Of a DNA stretch of 64,000 bases, positions 1-10,559 are shown in pieces (position 1 is the stretch's first letter; each line of letters starts with the position of its first letter). Below the pieces are notes generated by a model, which searched no databases, had not been told where the DNA came from, and was given only the letters and a program-made list of their open reading frames with translations. The translations under genes and the position numbers were made by a program. The stretch comes from Blakeslea trispora (taxonomy: Eukaryota > Mucoromycota > Mucoromycetes > Mucorales > Choanephoraceae): contig JAIWNE010000079.1 in the NCBI GenBank assembly GCA_025331445.1, positions 85,749 to 149,748 on the forward strand, written 5' to 3'.

Positions 1-14
1 TATGAAAGGGTAAT

Positions 15-544
15 TCAGACACTCTCCAATACCCATTTCTCTCGTTTCATTCGGAATTGTGCTTGTTGCTGTTGTTGGGTTGGTAATGATGACGACAATG
101 GTTGCTGTGGTGATGTTGATAGAATAGATTGATTCATGTGTTGATCGTTGATGGTAGGCTGTATATTATGACCATTGCGTTGATGATATCTAAATCCACT
201 GGCAGTCCTATAGGCTTTCTTGCATGTACCAATCGTGCATCGAAAAGGCCTATCATCTTCTCCTGTCAAGCCAATACCCCCACCATGACCTGTGGTTCCT
301 TTGGCATCCTTGATGTGATATTGAAGTCCATTGATATTCTTGTATTTCTTTTGACAGTTCACCATGGCACATCGATAGGGCTTGTCAACGCCTTCTAAAT
401 TTGGATGACAGCTTTTCATGTGACAAAAGAGATCAGCGGAAGCAGCAAATGCATGATAGCAACCGGGAACATCACAACCGTAAGGTTTGATACCGTTGCC
501 ATAGTCATCAAATTCATCCGATAGTGTACCCGAGGTTGTTGCTG

Positions 545-575
<31 letters not shown>

Positions 576-2047
576 TGCCTCAGCTAATGACAAGGCTGTG
601 GTGGGTGTGGGTGATGGAGGTGAACCTACTGTGGTTGTCTGTGTGGTTGTCATGACAGGATGATCCCCTGAGGCATTGGCAAACTGAACAAGGATAGAAG
701 GATCATGTTGATTTGAATGTTGTGACAAGAGGGACGATATCTGAGAGAAAGCTGCCTGAGTTGTATGGGAACTAGAGCTGGTTGAGCTCGGGGTGGGTTG
801 AATCTGGAAAACCGAGTGATTGGTGTGATGAATAAGGTGCTGGATTGCATTTGTGTTCTGTTGATGTGTATCATGATCTTCAGATGATTCAGCTGTCAGT
901 GGAGAGGCATTCGAGGCAAGTGTAGCAGAATTTGTATGTTGAAACCGTAGTGTTCTTCCTTCTGACATGGTGTTGAAGAAAGAAGCATTCAGATTGACGC
1001 CTTCTTTGTCCTTTTTCATCTGGACCAGACGTTGTAGCTTTCGCCAGCGATTTCGACAATGCAGGCCGGGTCTTCCGTCGAAAAAGAATGCAATTTTTTG
1101 CCACTGTGAGCCATATTCTTCATATTTCTCCAACAGCAGTCTATCTTCCATGGCTGTCCATTCAGATCGGTCAATGCTGGGATCTAAGCTCTCTCGCCAA
1201 CGTTTAGCGCATTGATCGTCTGTTCTTCCAGGCAACATGTCTGCAATTTTGCTCCATTGATTAGGGAACTTGGAGACACCTTCGCGCAGCAACTGATCCT
1301 CTTCTTCTGTCCATGCACCTTTTCTTAAGGAAGGATCGAGTGAGTGGAACCAGCGCTTTCGACAGTTCTTATTGGTTCTTCCAGGAACACAAGCTGCAAT
1401 CTTGGCCCATTTTTCTGTTTTGTCACCGTACAGTTGAACAGCTAGCTTTAACAGATTGTCTTCTTCAGGTGTCCATGGTGCACGTTCACGCGAGGGACGG
1501 GGTGAGCCCTTTAAGGGTTTTTTATGAGCTAAAAGATAGGTCTGGTGAGATGTGGCTGGATGGTGTTGAAGAGGTGCTACCACAATAGGTGTTGTATTTA
1601 AAGGTGGCAAGACAGTGGCAGTTGTGGTGATGGTAGATGCATCTTCTGTGGATAAAGAGTCTACATGATCGAATACAGGTGTATGGGTCAAACTGGCAAC
1701 AATATCTTGAGAAGATCCTATCTAATCAACAGAAAGTGTTGTTATTATTCTATTCTATGGGCTTATTTACAGAAGCTTACAGAATGAAAGGCATTGAAGG
1801 TGTGAATAGAGTGATCTTGATTTCTACTAAACACATCTTGGTTGTGTAAGTGATTATGAACAAAACTGTTTGAATCAAAAGGAGCAGGAGGGTATCTTAT
1901 GTTAAATGAGCTACTGATGGATGAGCTATAGGCAGGCTGATTTGTACTGTAGAATAAGTTGTCTTCATTTCTATTGTCTTCTATTTTATTAGATTCTTCT
2001 TTTATAGGTACAGGTGATTCATGTGGGGATTGCCCATAGTTATACAT
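15..2047 (-). CDS. R1R2R3 Myb plus C2H2 zinc-finger transcription factor
   Basis: Two exons: 2047-1781 (ATG at 2047) and 1721-15. The 59-nt intron (1722-1780, GTAAGC...TTAG) is in phase 0 and gives about 655 aa. Three Myb repeats lie at about residues 170-320; they begin PWTPEEDN, GAWTEEEDQ and SEWTAMEDR, each with its Trp ladder. Three C2H2-like fingers follow at about 500-610 (CDVPGCYHAF, CAMVNCQKKYKN, CTIGTCKKAYRT). The last two have the spacing seen in fungal Sfp1 and animal JAZF1 fingers. Between them lies a low-complexity Ser/Thr/Gln region with a poly-Ala tract coded by a GCN microsatellite (about 548-590). The protein should be a nuclear DNA-binding regulator; its targets are unknown. 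The first ATG is preceded by TTATTAACAG, so a 5'UTR intron is possible. Family assignment is firm, orthology is not. Confidence 0.85.
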
Positions 2048-2878
2048 CTGTTAATAAGAAACAGAAAAAAAAAGAGGGTTGAAATTGTGTGTCTGAGAGC
2101 GAATGAAAAAAGAAAGAAAGAGAGAGAGGGGAGGGGAACTAATGGGTAAAGAAGTCTACCATAACAGACAAAAAAAAAAAAAAAAAAAGAAAAAGATAGA
2201 TAGCGTGTGTATCAGTGATTGAGCCAAAAAAAAAAAATCAAATGACTATTTTTTTTTTTAGTGAGTAAACTCAAAATGATCTTTTTCTTAACCAATAAGG
2301 ATGACATAAACTTTAAAAGCTGATCCTTTGAAAAGGCCTGTTGAGATTGAATTTTCAATCTCCAAATTTCTCGTTTTAGTAATCATAAAAAGGTAAAAAT
2401 CCATTCAAAATTGAGACAATAAGAATGAGACTATCTTTGGCCACATTTTTAAAGATGATATTCTTGCCTTTAAACAAAAAGAAATCATCACTATAGCAGC
2501 AGTAAACAAGAGATTGTATACTATTGTTATTTTAAGGGAAAAGTATACAGTAACTCATATAGTAAAGAAAAAAAATGAGTGGAGCAATAAGTTGATTTAC
2601 TTGACATGATATCAATTACAATAGTCGCTTTATTTGATGTTGTTCATATTCTTACCATGCATTCTTAAATCGGGCTACAGTAGTGCTTACATGTTTGCCT
2701 TTTCTCATCTCTTGTAGATATCATACTATCACAATAAAAATGAAGAAAAGGCAGGAAGAGGAATAAGAAAGCAGCTTTCTATACCCATCATCCACCCTAA
2801 ATGAGATACATGAGCCACACTAGTGTATCAATCTTTTGATAAAACCAAATAAGAAAAATGAACTGGGGCTCTATGAAT
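2048..2878. other. Intergenic, upstream of the Myb/zinc-finger gene
   Basis: There is no convincing ORF. The stretch holds purine and poly-A/poly-T tracts (2084-2130, 2170-2188, 2226-2262) and probably the Myb-gene promoter and 5'UTR. Confidence 0.5.
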
Positions 2879-2903
2879 AAACATGTCGCCTTAAATTTTG
2901 TAG

Positions 2904-3419
2904 TCATATTCTTTTCTTTTTGGTTAAGTGAAGCAAAGGGGCAGACAGAAATAACTCAGTAGTACTGATGCATTTTAATAGCTCCATCAACCTACTCTGA
3001 TCAACTTGTCCTCTGGCTACCAAACAGCTAGAAGACTCTTCATCCACCAGTCTAATCTCCAGAGGTCCCAAACAAATCATGATACAGAAAAATAAAGGCC
3101 TGATATAAAATCTAAAGTCTGAATGGGAATTCCTAGAGTTATTACAATTTGACCAAGTCAAGTGGAACAAACGTAGAACAACCAGGTTTTCAAAGAGTAG
3201 ATAATCACTTTGGCCGATTTTTTTTTTCAAAGCAAAATCGCCACCCAAAAAAAAGTCAAACAGCCATGGCAAGCAAGGTGCTTGAATGAGAAGAAAGAGG
3301 ACACTGCAACAAGTAATAACAAAGTAAGAATTCAATGAGTTTTGTATTGTATTTCTTTCTGGAATGCGTAGGCGATGACTCTTGTGTTCAATACTTTTCT
3401 GTTCTATAGTACATCTCAT
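2904..3419 (-). CDS. 171-codon ORF inside repeat copy A, unrecognised
   Basis: This is an ATG-initiated reading frame wholly inside the repeat. It has a hydrophobic stretch around residues 35-60 and a polar C-terminal half containing LVDEESSSCLVARGQVDQSR. The copy at 44840-45352 carries a TAG where this copy has CAG in the seventh codon, so the frame is closed there and only a 143-codon internal frame remains. No family was recognised. It may be a decayed exon of a mobile-element protein or a chance ORF; the central poly-T/poly-A runs argue against a well-behaved gene. Confidence 0.25.
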   Translation of the reverse strand: MRCTIEQKSIEHKSHRLRIPERNTIQNSLNSYFVITCCSVLFLLIQAPCLPWLFDFFLGGDFALKKKIGQSDYLLFENLVVLRLFHLTWSNCNNSRNSHSDFRFYIRPLFFCIMICLGPLEIRLVDEESSSCLVARGQVDQSRLMELLKCISTTELFLSAPLLHLTKKKRI

Positions 3420-4245
3420 GCTATACCTATAAATAATGGCTTAAAATCTAGAGTACCTTGGTCCAATAGCCTAGTATAATCGAAACATTCGGAGCCTATT
3501 TGACCCAAGTATGTGTGCTGATTATTATCATACTACTAAAGACCGATTTTAAGGATCTTGAGTTTTTTTTTAAACTCAAATACAACTATCAAATGAGAAT
3601 ACAGAAAGCCTACAAACTTGTGAAATATACTTTAGCTCATAACACAGAAATATTTTGTTATTCTTTTCTAGCATATAACTGGCTTTTATCATTAATTGAA
3701 AAACAAAACTTATGAAGGTAGGCAGACTATAAAAGAATGATGCTGTTTATCTTTAGCACACATTGTTCATCACCGAAATAACAATCTCGACAGACACTTT
3801 TTGCGGTAAAAAAAATTAGGCTTGCTGTGTTCTCGAAATAGCATGAAGTATTCACTTTTTGTTATTGAGCAACAAAAAAAAAGCCATAGTGAGCTTCTCA
3901 AAAGGAGGAAAAAAAAAACGACTAAAAGCGGAGTTTGTACGCACTGGCCAGCATTTTGGTGGTTGGACAAGTGTTATGATAATCAATGCTTTTTTTTTTT
4001 TTTGAAAAGGAGTTCATAAGTCAGTCCTGCAAATGACAAAGGAAATCCATTTGCTTCTTGGCTTTATTAGCTCTTCTTTTCTTGCTCTCTCTTCTTCCGT
4101 TTTTGTTTACAAGGTACACAAGAGGTATACAAGGGTAGGAGAGGAGTTTAAGGTGTGGGAAAACAAGAAAAAGCCAGTCCCAAAGGACCGGCAGAAAAAA
4201 TTTTAGCAGTCCAGTCCAACATGTGATTATGTGCTGTCAAAAAGA

Positions 4246-4256
4246 TATAAAAAGGC
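4246..4256 (+). promoter_or_regulatory. TATA-like box inside repeat copy A
   Basis: TATAAAAAGGC lies about 95 bp upstream of the tandem hairpin units and is conserved in the inverted copy. Between them is a pyrimidine tract. Its match to the TATAAAAAGAG boxes of the two chitin-binding genes in this window suggests a real core promoter. No transcript evidence is available. Confidence 0.35.
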
Positions 4257-4342
4257 TTCGTTTTTCGCCTCTTTTTCTTCTTTTTTTCTTCTTTTTTTCT
4301 TCTTTTTTCTTCTTTTTTTCTTCTTTTTTTCTTTATCCATTT

Positions 4343-4490
4343 AAGATGAACGGGATGGTCGTTCTCTATAGGCATGTGTCATGACACCTCTGCTGAGTTT
4401 GTTGGGCTAAGGGGACAAGATGAACGGGATGTGCGTTCTCTATAGGCATGTTAATAATACCTCTGCTGAATCTGTTGGGGTTAGGGGAGA
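4343..4490 (+). repeat. Two tandem ~74-nt units with conserved hairpins (copy A)
   Basis: Unit 1 (4343-4416) and unit 2 (4417-about 4490) share AAGATGAACGGGATG, CGTTCTCTATAGGCATG, ACCTCTGCTGA and TGTTGGG blocks. In both, GAACG pairs with CGTTC across a 7-nt loop whose sequence differs (GGATGGT against GGATGTG). Unit 1 contains the 12-nt palindrome GTGTCATGACAC. Unit 2 is followed by a second hairpin, GGGCAC-TTG-GTGCCC (about 4495). The paired bases are kept while the loop varies, which hints at RNA or DNA structure. The copy at about 43808-43958 has the same arrangement. Confidence 0.6.
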
Positions 4491-5060
4491 AGGGGGCACT
4501 TGGTGCCCTTTTCTAGATTAATAACATTTATAATTAATAAAAAAGAAAATATACATTATACCTAAACTTTCTTTCATTTCGTGTTTGCTTATATTTCTTT
4601 TTCTTCTCTTCGATTTAGTAATTTGTTGAGGACAGTTTTTACAGTGTCGTCTATATTCATTTCTGTGGTTTAAACGAGGACAGCCTCAAGACTGTAATGC
4701 GAATAGATCAAGCTGTAGGCAATAACAGTACTTTGTTACAATCTTTTGTATAAAGACGTGCGTGATTAAGAAGCCAGTGATATTGCAATTTTATCATTTG
4801 ATAGCTGCCAATACGAACACTTCTTATCCTTTCAAGTTCTCTCTGCCCAATCTTACTCATTTCAACATTGTATCAGCACTGTATCTAGCTTCATTCAGCC
4901 AACCAAGCCAGTCCATATCCATGCTAATGTCTGGATAGTTCTGCGCATAAAGATCACAGCAGCACTAATAGTTAAATTCTAGTTTGTTTACTCTCATGTT
5001 TATTAAATAGGTTATCCATTCCATGGAAGTCAAGAGAGTGACATGAAATGGAAGAAGGGT

Positions 5061-7157
5061 AAGAGATTTTAAGCAGCAAACACAACTCAGGAAATTTTGG
5101 ATGATCATTTTATCTCGTTGTATTTCTCGAGAACGCATTCGGAATCTATTGCTGTTGGTGATGACTATTACTACCAACACTGTTGCTATTGATATATATC
5201 AAGGCACGATAATAACGCGTAGAACAACTGATTGGTGTGAGCAAGTAAATTGTATTGACAGACGCAGACTGACTGAATGTAGGCACGCGTACATGCTTTG
5301 TATTTTGGTTGTTATTATCCAATTGCTAAGGTATTAGTTGCAATCTAATTTATGGCTTTTTTTCTTCTCTTTTAACCCATGCAACACCTACTTTTAGCTG
5401 GTAAGTCTGGATTTTACTTAGATGCTTGGGTACGATATACAAACAGGCAGATAGACTATTACTATTACGAAAAGCACTCCCAGTTAGCAAGCATACAATA
5501 GCAGAGTAGAGAATTGTTTCCGCGCTGTCAAAATATGAGAATTGAGAAAAGGAATGAAAGAATGCCAAAAAGTGAATAGAAGGATGATTGTATCAGCTTA
5601 GTATGCAGTTATTTTCTTATCTAGAGTCGATCAACATAGCATCACTGTATAGTACATTCGACCATATGCTCTTGATTTGTATGAGCTCTACCTGTGTTAC
5701 CCTGTATCAATATACAACTGTTTATGAAATGCTGTGGAGGGAAAAAATGAGGATACAAGACATTGTGGCAAATATAACGAGGTGAGGAACATGTGAGAAA
5801 CATACAACACAGTCAAGTTATGAGGAAGGCTTTTGTTCAATCTGTTTGACATTATGTGGTTGCAGTCTCGATGAATATGCTGGATACAATTCCGTGGCCA
5901 AATGTACTGATGAGAGCAACAAAGGGTTATCAGAGCATCATGCAGTTTGCAATCAGTATGGGTTGATCTGAGTCTATGGGGGGGATGATAGAGCATGTAA
6001 AGCAGATATGACATACTTTGTATCAGCCATTCTTGCTTATCCGAAATAGTTCAATGAATGGATTGGGTGGAGAAGCATGTAAGGTGATAAAAGATCCATC
6101 TTCCTTCTGTGAGAGTGAGTGAGTGAGTGAGAGGTTCACTACCAATTATCATCGCACCCTCTTTACTGTGTTGTCTGACCATTTCATCAACTGTATGCAA
6201 TCACTGAGTGAAAAAAAAAGGGGGACTGTGAGTAGCACCTAATATCAAGTAAGAAGAATAAGCCTTGACTATGCAAACATGTATGAGATCAGTAGAGTGC
6301 TTCTCAAACAAAAGTACACCTTGTTAAAGCACTATTGTTGTTTGAATTGAGAGAGATAAAAGGCTGGAATTATACATGAATCTTAAGGATGGATTATGAA
6401 GCGGTTGATAAGCATGATAGAGTGTAAAACAATTATCCAAGCACTTGATGGTTTTTAGTCTTTCATGAGGTTTGTGTTTACTTGCTGTGGCATAGGATTA
6501 TATATATTTTGCTAATAGCTCTTTGGACTTTACTCAGATACATCATAATTGCATATGCAGTCATTCAAGACTAACAAACTACCCTCTTCCAAAGTCATCG
6601 CTGTACATTTGCATGCACCATATTAAACAAAACTATGAAGCATCGTTCTTTGCCATCTGTTTGTTAATCCTGAGGTATCTCTCAATGGCTCAGAATGTGC
6701 TTTTGAAGATGATCTGGTGTATGGTATGATATTTAACATGCTTAGTTAAAAGACAAGTAGAGATTAGACTTGATCAAGCAGTAGGTTCAGATAGATCAAT
6801 TGCATAGGAGCAACAGTAATAGAGGACCATAGTGTCAGTCAGTCAAGTGCTTATTGAATGTGAGGATGATTTGCTGAATTGATTGAGTTTTTAACAAAAG
6901 TAAAGTGATCAAGAAAGGGAGACCATTGCAACTCTAGCAAGATTTATATAAGAAATTCCGGTCCGGATTAGGCGGATTCTGAACACAATGATTTCAAAGA
7001 AAGAAAAAAAATGCTCTGTAGAATAAAATAAAGACAAAGCAAAGCAGACATACAGATCCTTCCCTCTTAGCTGCAGCTTATACTTATTTGGTAGGCACAA
7101 TCCATCCATCATCCTAAAAGACTTACATCTAATTGCATCCTATTCTTTTAATTAGAC
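5061..7157. other. Long intergenic region upstream of RPL9
   Basis: Only short, compositionally random ORFs are present; none shows a recognisable domain or splice partner. There is a small (GTGA)n run at about 6113-6132. The bases before the RPL9 ATG (TTCTTTTAATTAG at about 7143-7155) look like a 3' splice site, so RPL9 may have a 5'UTR intron. Confidence 0.45.
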
Positions 7158-7718
7158 ATGAAGGATATCTACAAGTCTGACGAACTCACCATCCCTGAAG
7201 GTGTCAAGGTTTCCATCAAGTCCCGTAACGTTACCGTTGAAGGTCCCCGTGGTACTCTTACCAAGAACCTCCGTCACTTGAACATTGAAATCACTGTCAA
7301 GGGTGACAAGATCAACTTTGTTGTTCACCACGGTCTCCGTAAGCACGTTGCCTGTATCCGTACCGTCCGCTCTTTGATCAACAACATGATCACTGGTGTC
7401 ACCAAGGGTTTCGAATACAAGATGCGTTATGTCTACGCTCACTTTCCCATCAACGTTATCATCAACGATGCCGGAGATGCTGTCGAAATCCGTAACTTCT
7501 TGGGTCAAAAGGTTGTCTTCCACGTCAAGATGCGTGAAGGTGTCACCGTTGCCTCTTCCAAGGCCCAAAAGGATGAATTGGTCTTGACTGGTAACTCCCT
7601 CGAAGCCGTTTCTCAATCCGCTGCTGATATCCAACAATCTTGTCTCGTCAAGAACAAGGATATCCGTAAGTTCTTGGATGGTATTTACGTCTCCGAACGT
7701 AACGTTTTGGAAGCTTAA
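7158..7718 (+). CDS. RPL9: 60S ribosomal protein L9 (uL6)
   Basis: A single uninterrupted ORF of 186 aa, the usual eukaryotic uL6 length (about 190). The body of the family is recognisable: [51 protein letters not shown] and the C-terminal [15 protein letters not shown]. It is a component of the large cytosolic ribosomal subunit near the GTPase-associated centre. Codons strongly favour C-ending and GGT/CGT forms, as expected for a highly expressed gene and unlike its neighbours. ATG 7158 is the conserved start. AATTAG just upstream suggests a 5'UTR intron. The opposite-strand ORF over the same bases is a codon-bias shadow. Confidence 0.97.
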   Translation: MKDIYKSDELTIPEGVKVSIKSRNVTVEGPRGTLTKNLRHLNIEITVKGDKINFVVHHGLRKHVACIRTVRSLINNMITGVTKGFEYKMRYVYAHFPINVIINDAGDAVEIRNFLGQKVVFHVKMREGVTVASSKAQKDELVLTGNSLEAVSQSAADIQQSCLVKNKDIRKFLDGIYVSERNVLEA

Positions 7719-8134
7719 ATTTCCCTTAAATAAAGATACACATCAGGTCTTTGGGAAGACGGCAGCAGCCTTCCCACCCCTTTTTTTCTAATGTGATTGT
7801 TTTAAAGAAGAAGCAGACTATCTTTGTTATATCAAAGAGTCAGAAATGAATAAATGGGATCTACAGAAAAAAAAAGATGGTTTTGAGATATTTGAGCTTC
7901 TTCCTAGACTAATTCGACCATCATTCATCTTCGATCCCATTTCTAAATCTGGCTCTTTTTTTTTCTGGTTTTAGTTTTTCTTGAGTTTTTATAAAAGAAC
8001 AATCAAGTCAAGATTGATGAACAGAAATGATGTATTTAATGTAATATGTATAAAGGATTGAATTAATTATCAAAGTGTAAGCGCTGATTTTTATGTATAA
8101 TTTCCTTGTTAAAAGAAGGGAGAGAGAGAAGAGT
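7719..8134. other. Convergent 3' region, RPL9 / Hsp70-like gene
   Basis: No ORF. AATAAA-like signals occur soon after the RPL9 stop (AAATAAAGATAC at about 7727). T-rich DNA with several AATAAA/ATAAA elements separates the two converging genes. Confidence 0.5.
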
Positions 8135-10559
8135 CTAGCGTTTCTTGCCAAACTTGATACCGAAAAGCTTCCTTGAGCTACCTCCCATGTTTGAAGAAGA
8201 ATGTCTAGAATCGCCATCGTTAAATGTAGCATCATTTTCACTACGGGTGTTTGACATTGGAGAAGGATAACCATTGTCTCGAGAAGGCACTGAGGGTGTA
8301 CGAGATGGACTTGGGTATCCTGCTGACATGTTTGTACCTGAGGCATTGCCAGTATAGCCATACATACCGTTAGCATATCCTGGTGCTAACGATCCATTGC
8401 TTTCACTTTCATCTGGTTTGATTGACAGCATGTTTGTTTGTGAATTAAGTGATTGCATCATCTCTCTTTCCATCGTCTCAAAGGCAGATGTGAATGTGAA
8501 TTTACGGTCACGAATTTGTGCTTCGATCTTAATTTCTGTTTGGCCGAAATACATTTTGATCGTCATGAAGATAGGTTGACCTTTTTGCACATCAGAGAAT
8601 TTTGGCATCTTAATAGGGAATCTTGCTACTTTAAATACGTTTGGATGGGTAGTCAAGCGAGGAATAGGACCATCACCATCATATGCAAACAAATCTAGAG
8701 TCACTAGTTACAATACGAACGAAACCAATAAAACAAAGTAAAGCATACCTGTATCTGTATCGTTTGGATAAGCAATCATAAAGTTCTTCGAGACACACTC
8801 ATCTACATTGATTGTTTGGCCTTTTTGAACATAGACACTGAAACGTTGTTTACAGAAAAGACGATTGTCGTCTCCTTTAATGCATTGCTCTTGAGGATCA
8901 TAACGAGGATCAAAAACCATTCGAGTTTCGAGACCGTAAGTGCGTCTGGACACACGTTCAGTCACCATATGAGGATTCAATCCGAAATAAACAGCACCAC
9001 GTACAACTGCTAGTTCACCACGAGGTGGTACACCAATAAAGCCGACTCGAGATTGAAACTCGGCCAATACACGTCTATACAAATAAGTAGACTGACCAAA
9101 GCCACCAACAAGGAAGATAGCATCTAGTTTGATAGTTGACAATTGTACCTGTTCCTCAATCAAGTCAATGACCTGATTAATGACCGGCTCAAACACGCGT
9201 TGACGCAATTCATGGCAAGGAATATGGAGCGTACCATCTTCAATGCCAGCATCAGGATCGTCTAAACCTTCGATACCCAATGCTGCAGGTAATGCTAAAT
9301 ACTGATCTTCATCACCATCAAATTCAGGCTATAGGGAGACAAAAAAAAAAAAAAGAGAAATAAATATATGGCCAGAGAATGGGAGTAAATAAGGAGATGT
9401 AAAAAAAATAAAAAAATAACAATGATATGAAAGACAAGAAAATAAAAAATATATAAAATAAAAGGGGGTTTGATTGCTATTTTGTATATATGTAGGTAAT
9501 CTACATACACACATCCTATAGCATATTTGCTATATAAATACCTTGATTGTATCAATAAAAGTTTCCATCATGGATTCCATAGCTGTATCGCTTATCTTGC
9601 CGTGATGATAAAATCGGTCTTTCAAGTATTCTCGCATGCGTATATCGAGAAAAGTTGAACCACATGAATCACCAGAACCTTTAGTCACTTCCTTCAATGC
9701 TCTTCTTTCGCCTGAATCATCAATCTCGAATACAATCAGATCAACAGTACCACCACCGGCGTCACAAATCAAAAAACGCTGACCATGTCCCAAATTGAAT
9801 TGATCACACTTTTTTTCACAGTAAAGAGCAGCTGCTTCAGGCTCACTGATCAACATCAATCGGTTGGGATGATCGTAACGGTTGATGATGTTAGCACGAA
9901 TGGCGGCTTCACGCATTGTTGCTTTAGCCTGATCACTCCACATAGCAGGTACAGTCAAACAGTAGCGGAATTTGCTTTGGTCATAGTTATTAGCAAATCC
10001 GCGCTGAAGATCTTTGCAAACATGTGAATGGAAAGCTTCAAGATAATCAGTGATGGCTTCTAATGCTGTGAGGCCATTAGGCAAAGGAGCCAAGTCGAGA
10101 TTTTCGTCTAGTTGTAGTTTGAATCGTGATAAGAGTTGATCGTTATTGTTGCGTTTCATGGCTGTCTTTTTGGCATCTTGCCCCCAAGCAACAAGCTTAG
10201 TGGAGCCGTTTCGATATAAAGAAAGTGTTGGCGTCTTTGGATATACATTCTGTTGCTTAGGCCTGTATTGACAATTATATTGAGCAAGAAAGGAGAAGAC
10301 CAAAAAAAAAGAAGAGTAAGTATGTATTTACAAACCCCCCTTCCCTTCTTCATCAAACTCACCATTTAGTGATATCTATAATTTCATCATTACCGTCCTT
10401 TGAAAAAGCATAACAACAACCAGAAAAAGTTGTGCCAAAATCTATTCACTCTATTTTTTTAGTCATATTATTGTTAATTTAAAACTCTTTTTTTAAATTA
10501 CCTATACCAATCACATAGGAATAATCAGAGGGATCAAAAGGTGGAGTATCCATAGACAT
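8135..10559 (-). CDS. Hsp70-superfamily ATPase, HSPA12-like
   Basis: Five exons: 10559-10502, 10441-10363, 10262-9542, 9328-8749, 8703-8135. Phases are consistent and give 668 aa. The actin/Hsp70 ATPase signatures are present: phosphate 1 VIGIDFGTTFSG (split by intron 1), phosphate 2 LICDAGGGTVDLIVFE, and the adenosine motif IFLVGGFGQSTYLYRRV. The rest does not follow the canonical Hsp70 substrate-binding domain. After a short beta-like region come a Ser/Gly/Pro-rich tail and a basic C-terminus (KLFGIKFGKKR). This organisation matches the HSPA12/fungal Hsp70-like family, which is much expanded in Mucoromycota, rather than Ssa/Kar2/Ssc chaperones. There is no signal peptide and no HDEL, so it is probably cytosolic. 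Clients are unknown. A second in-frame ATG lies at 10553. Confidence 0.88.

Larger units (their letters stand above)
2879..5060 (+). repeat. Repeat copy A (about 2.2 kb), inverted mate of 43204-45374
   Basis: This block matches 43204-45374 in reverse complement almost base for base. The shared sequence starts at AACATGTCGCCTTAAATTTT and ends at GGAAGAAGGGT; the flanks diverge at once (AAGAGATTTT here against CTAATAACAA at the mate). Compared with the mate it lacks about 35 nt near 5025, has a longer TTCTTT microsatellite (4261-4332) and differs by scattered substitutions, mostly transitions. I see no clear terminal inverted repeats, no TG...CA LTR ends and no clear target-site duplication. 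Coding traces are a 171-codon ORF on the minus strand (3419-2904) and helical fragments near 4850-5030. No transposase, integrase or RT motif was recognised. It could be a non-autonomous mobile element or a segmental duplication. Confidence 0.85.

Noticed and set aside
4343..4490. Tandem units as a CRISPR-like array or snoRNA
   Set aside because: There are only two directly adjacent units with no spacers, and no proper C box; the organism is a eukaryote.
2879..5060. Repeat interpreted as a solo LTR or LTR retrotransposon
   Set aside because: The ends are not TG...CA, no short target-site duplication is evident, and no primer-binding site or polypurine tract pairing was seen.
5697..6014. 105-codon ORF in the 5-7 kb spacer
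   Set aside because: No recognisable features, no promoter or splice context, and random composition for AT-rich spacer.
7152..7637. 161-codon ORF antisense to RPL9
   Set aside because: It is produced by the biased codons of RPL9 on the opposite strand and has no domain of its own.
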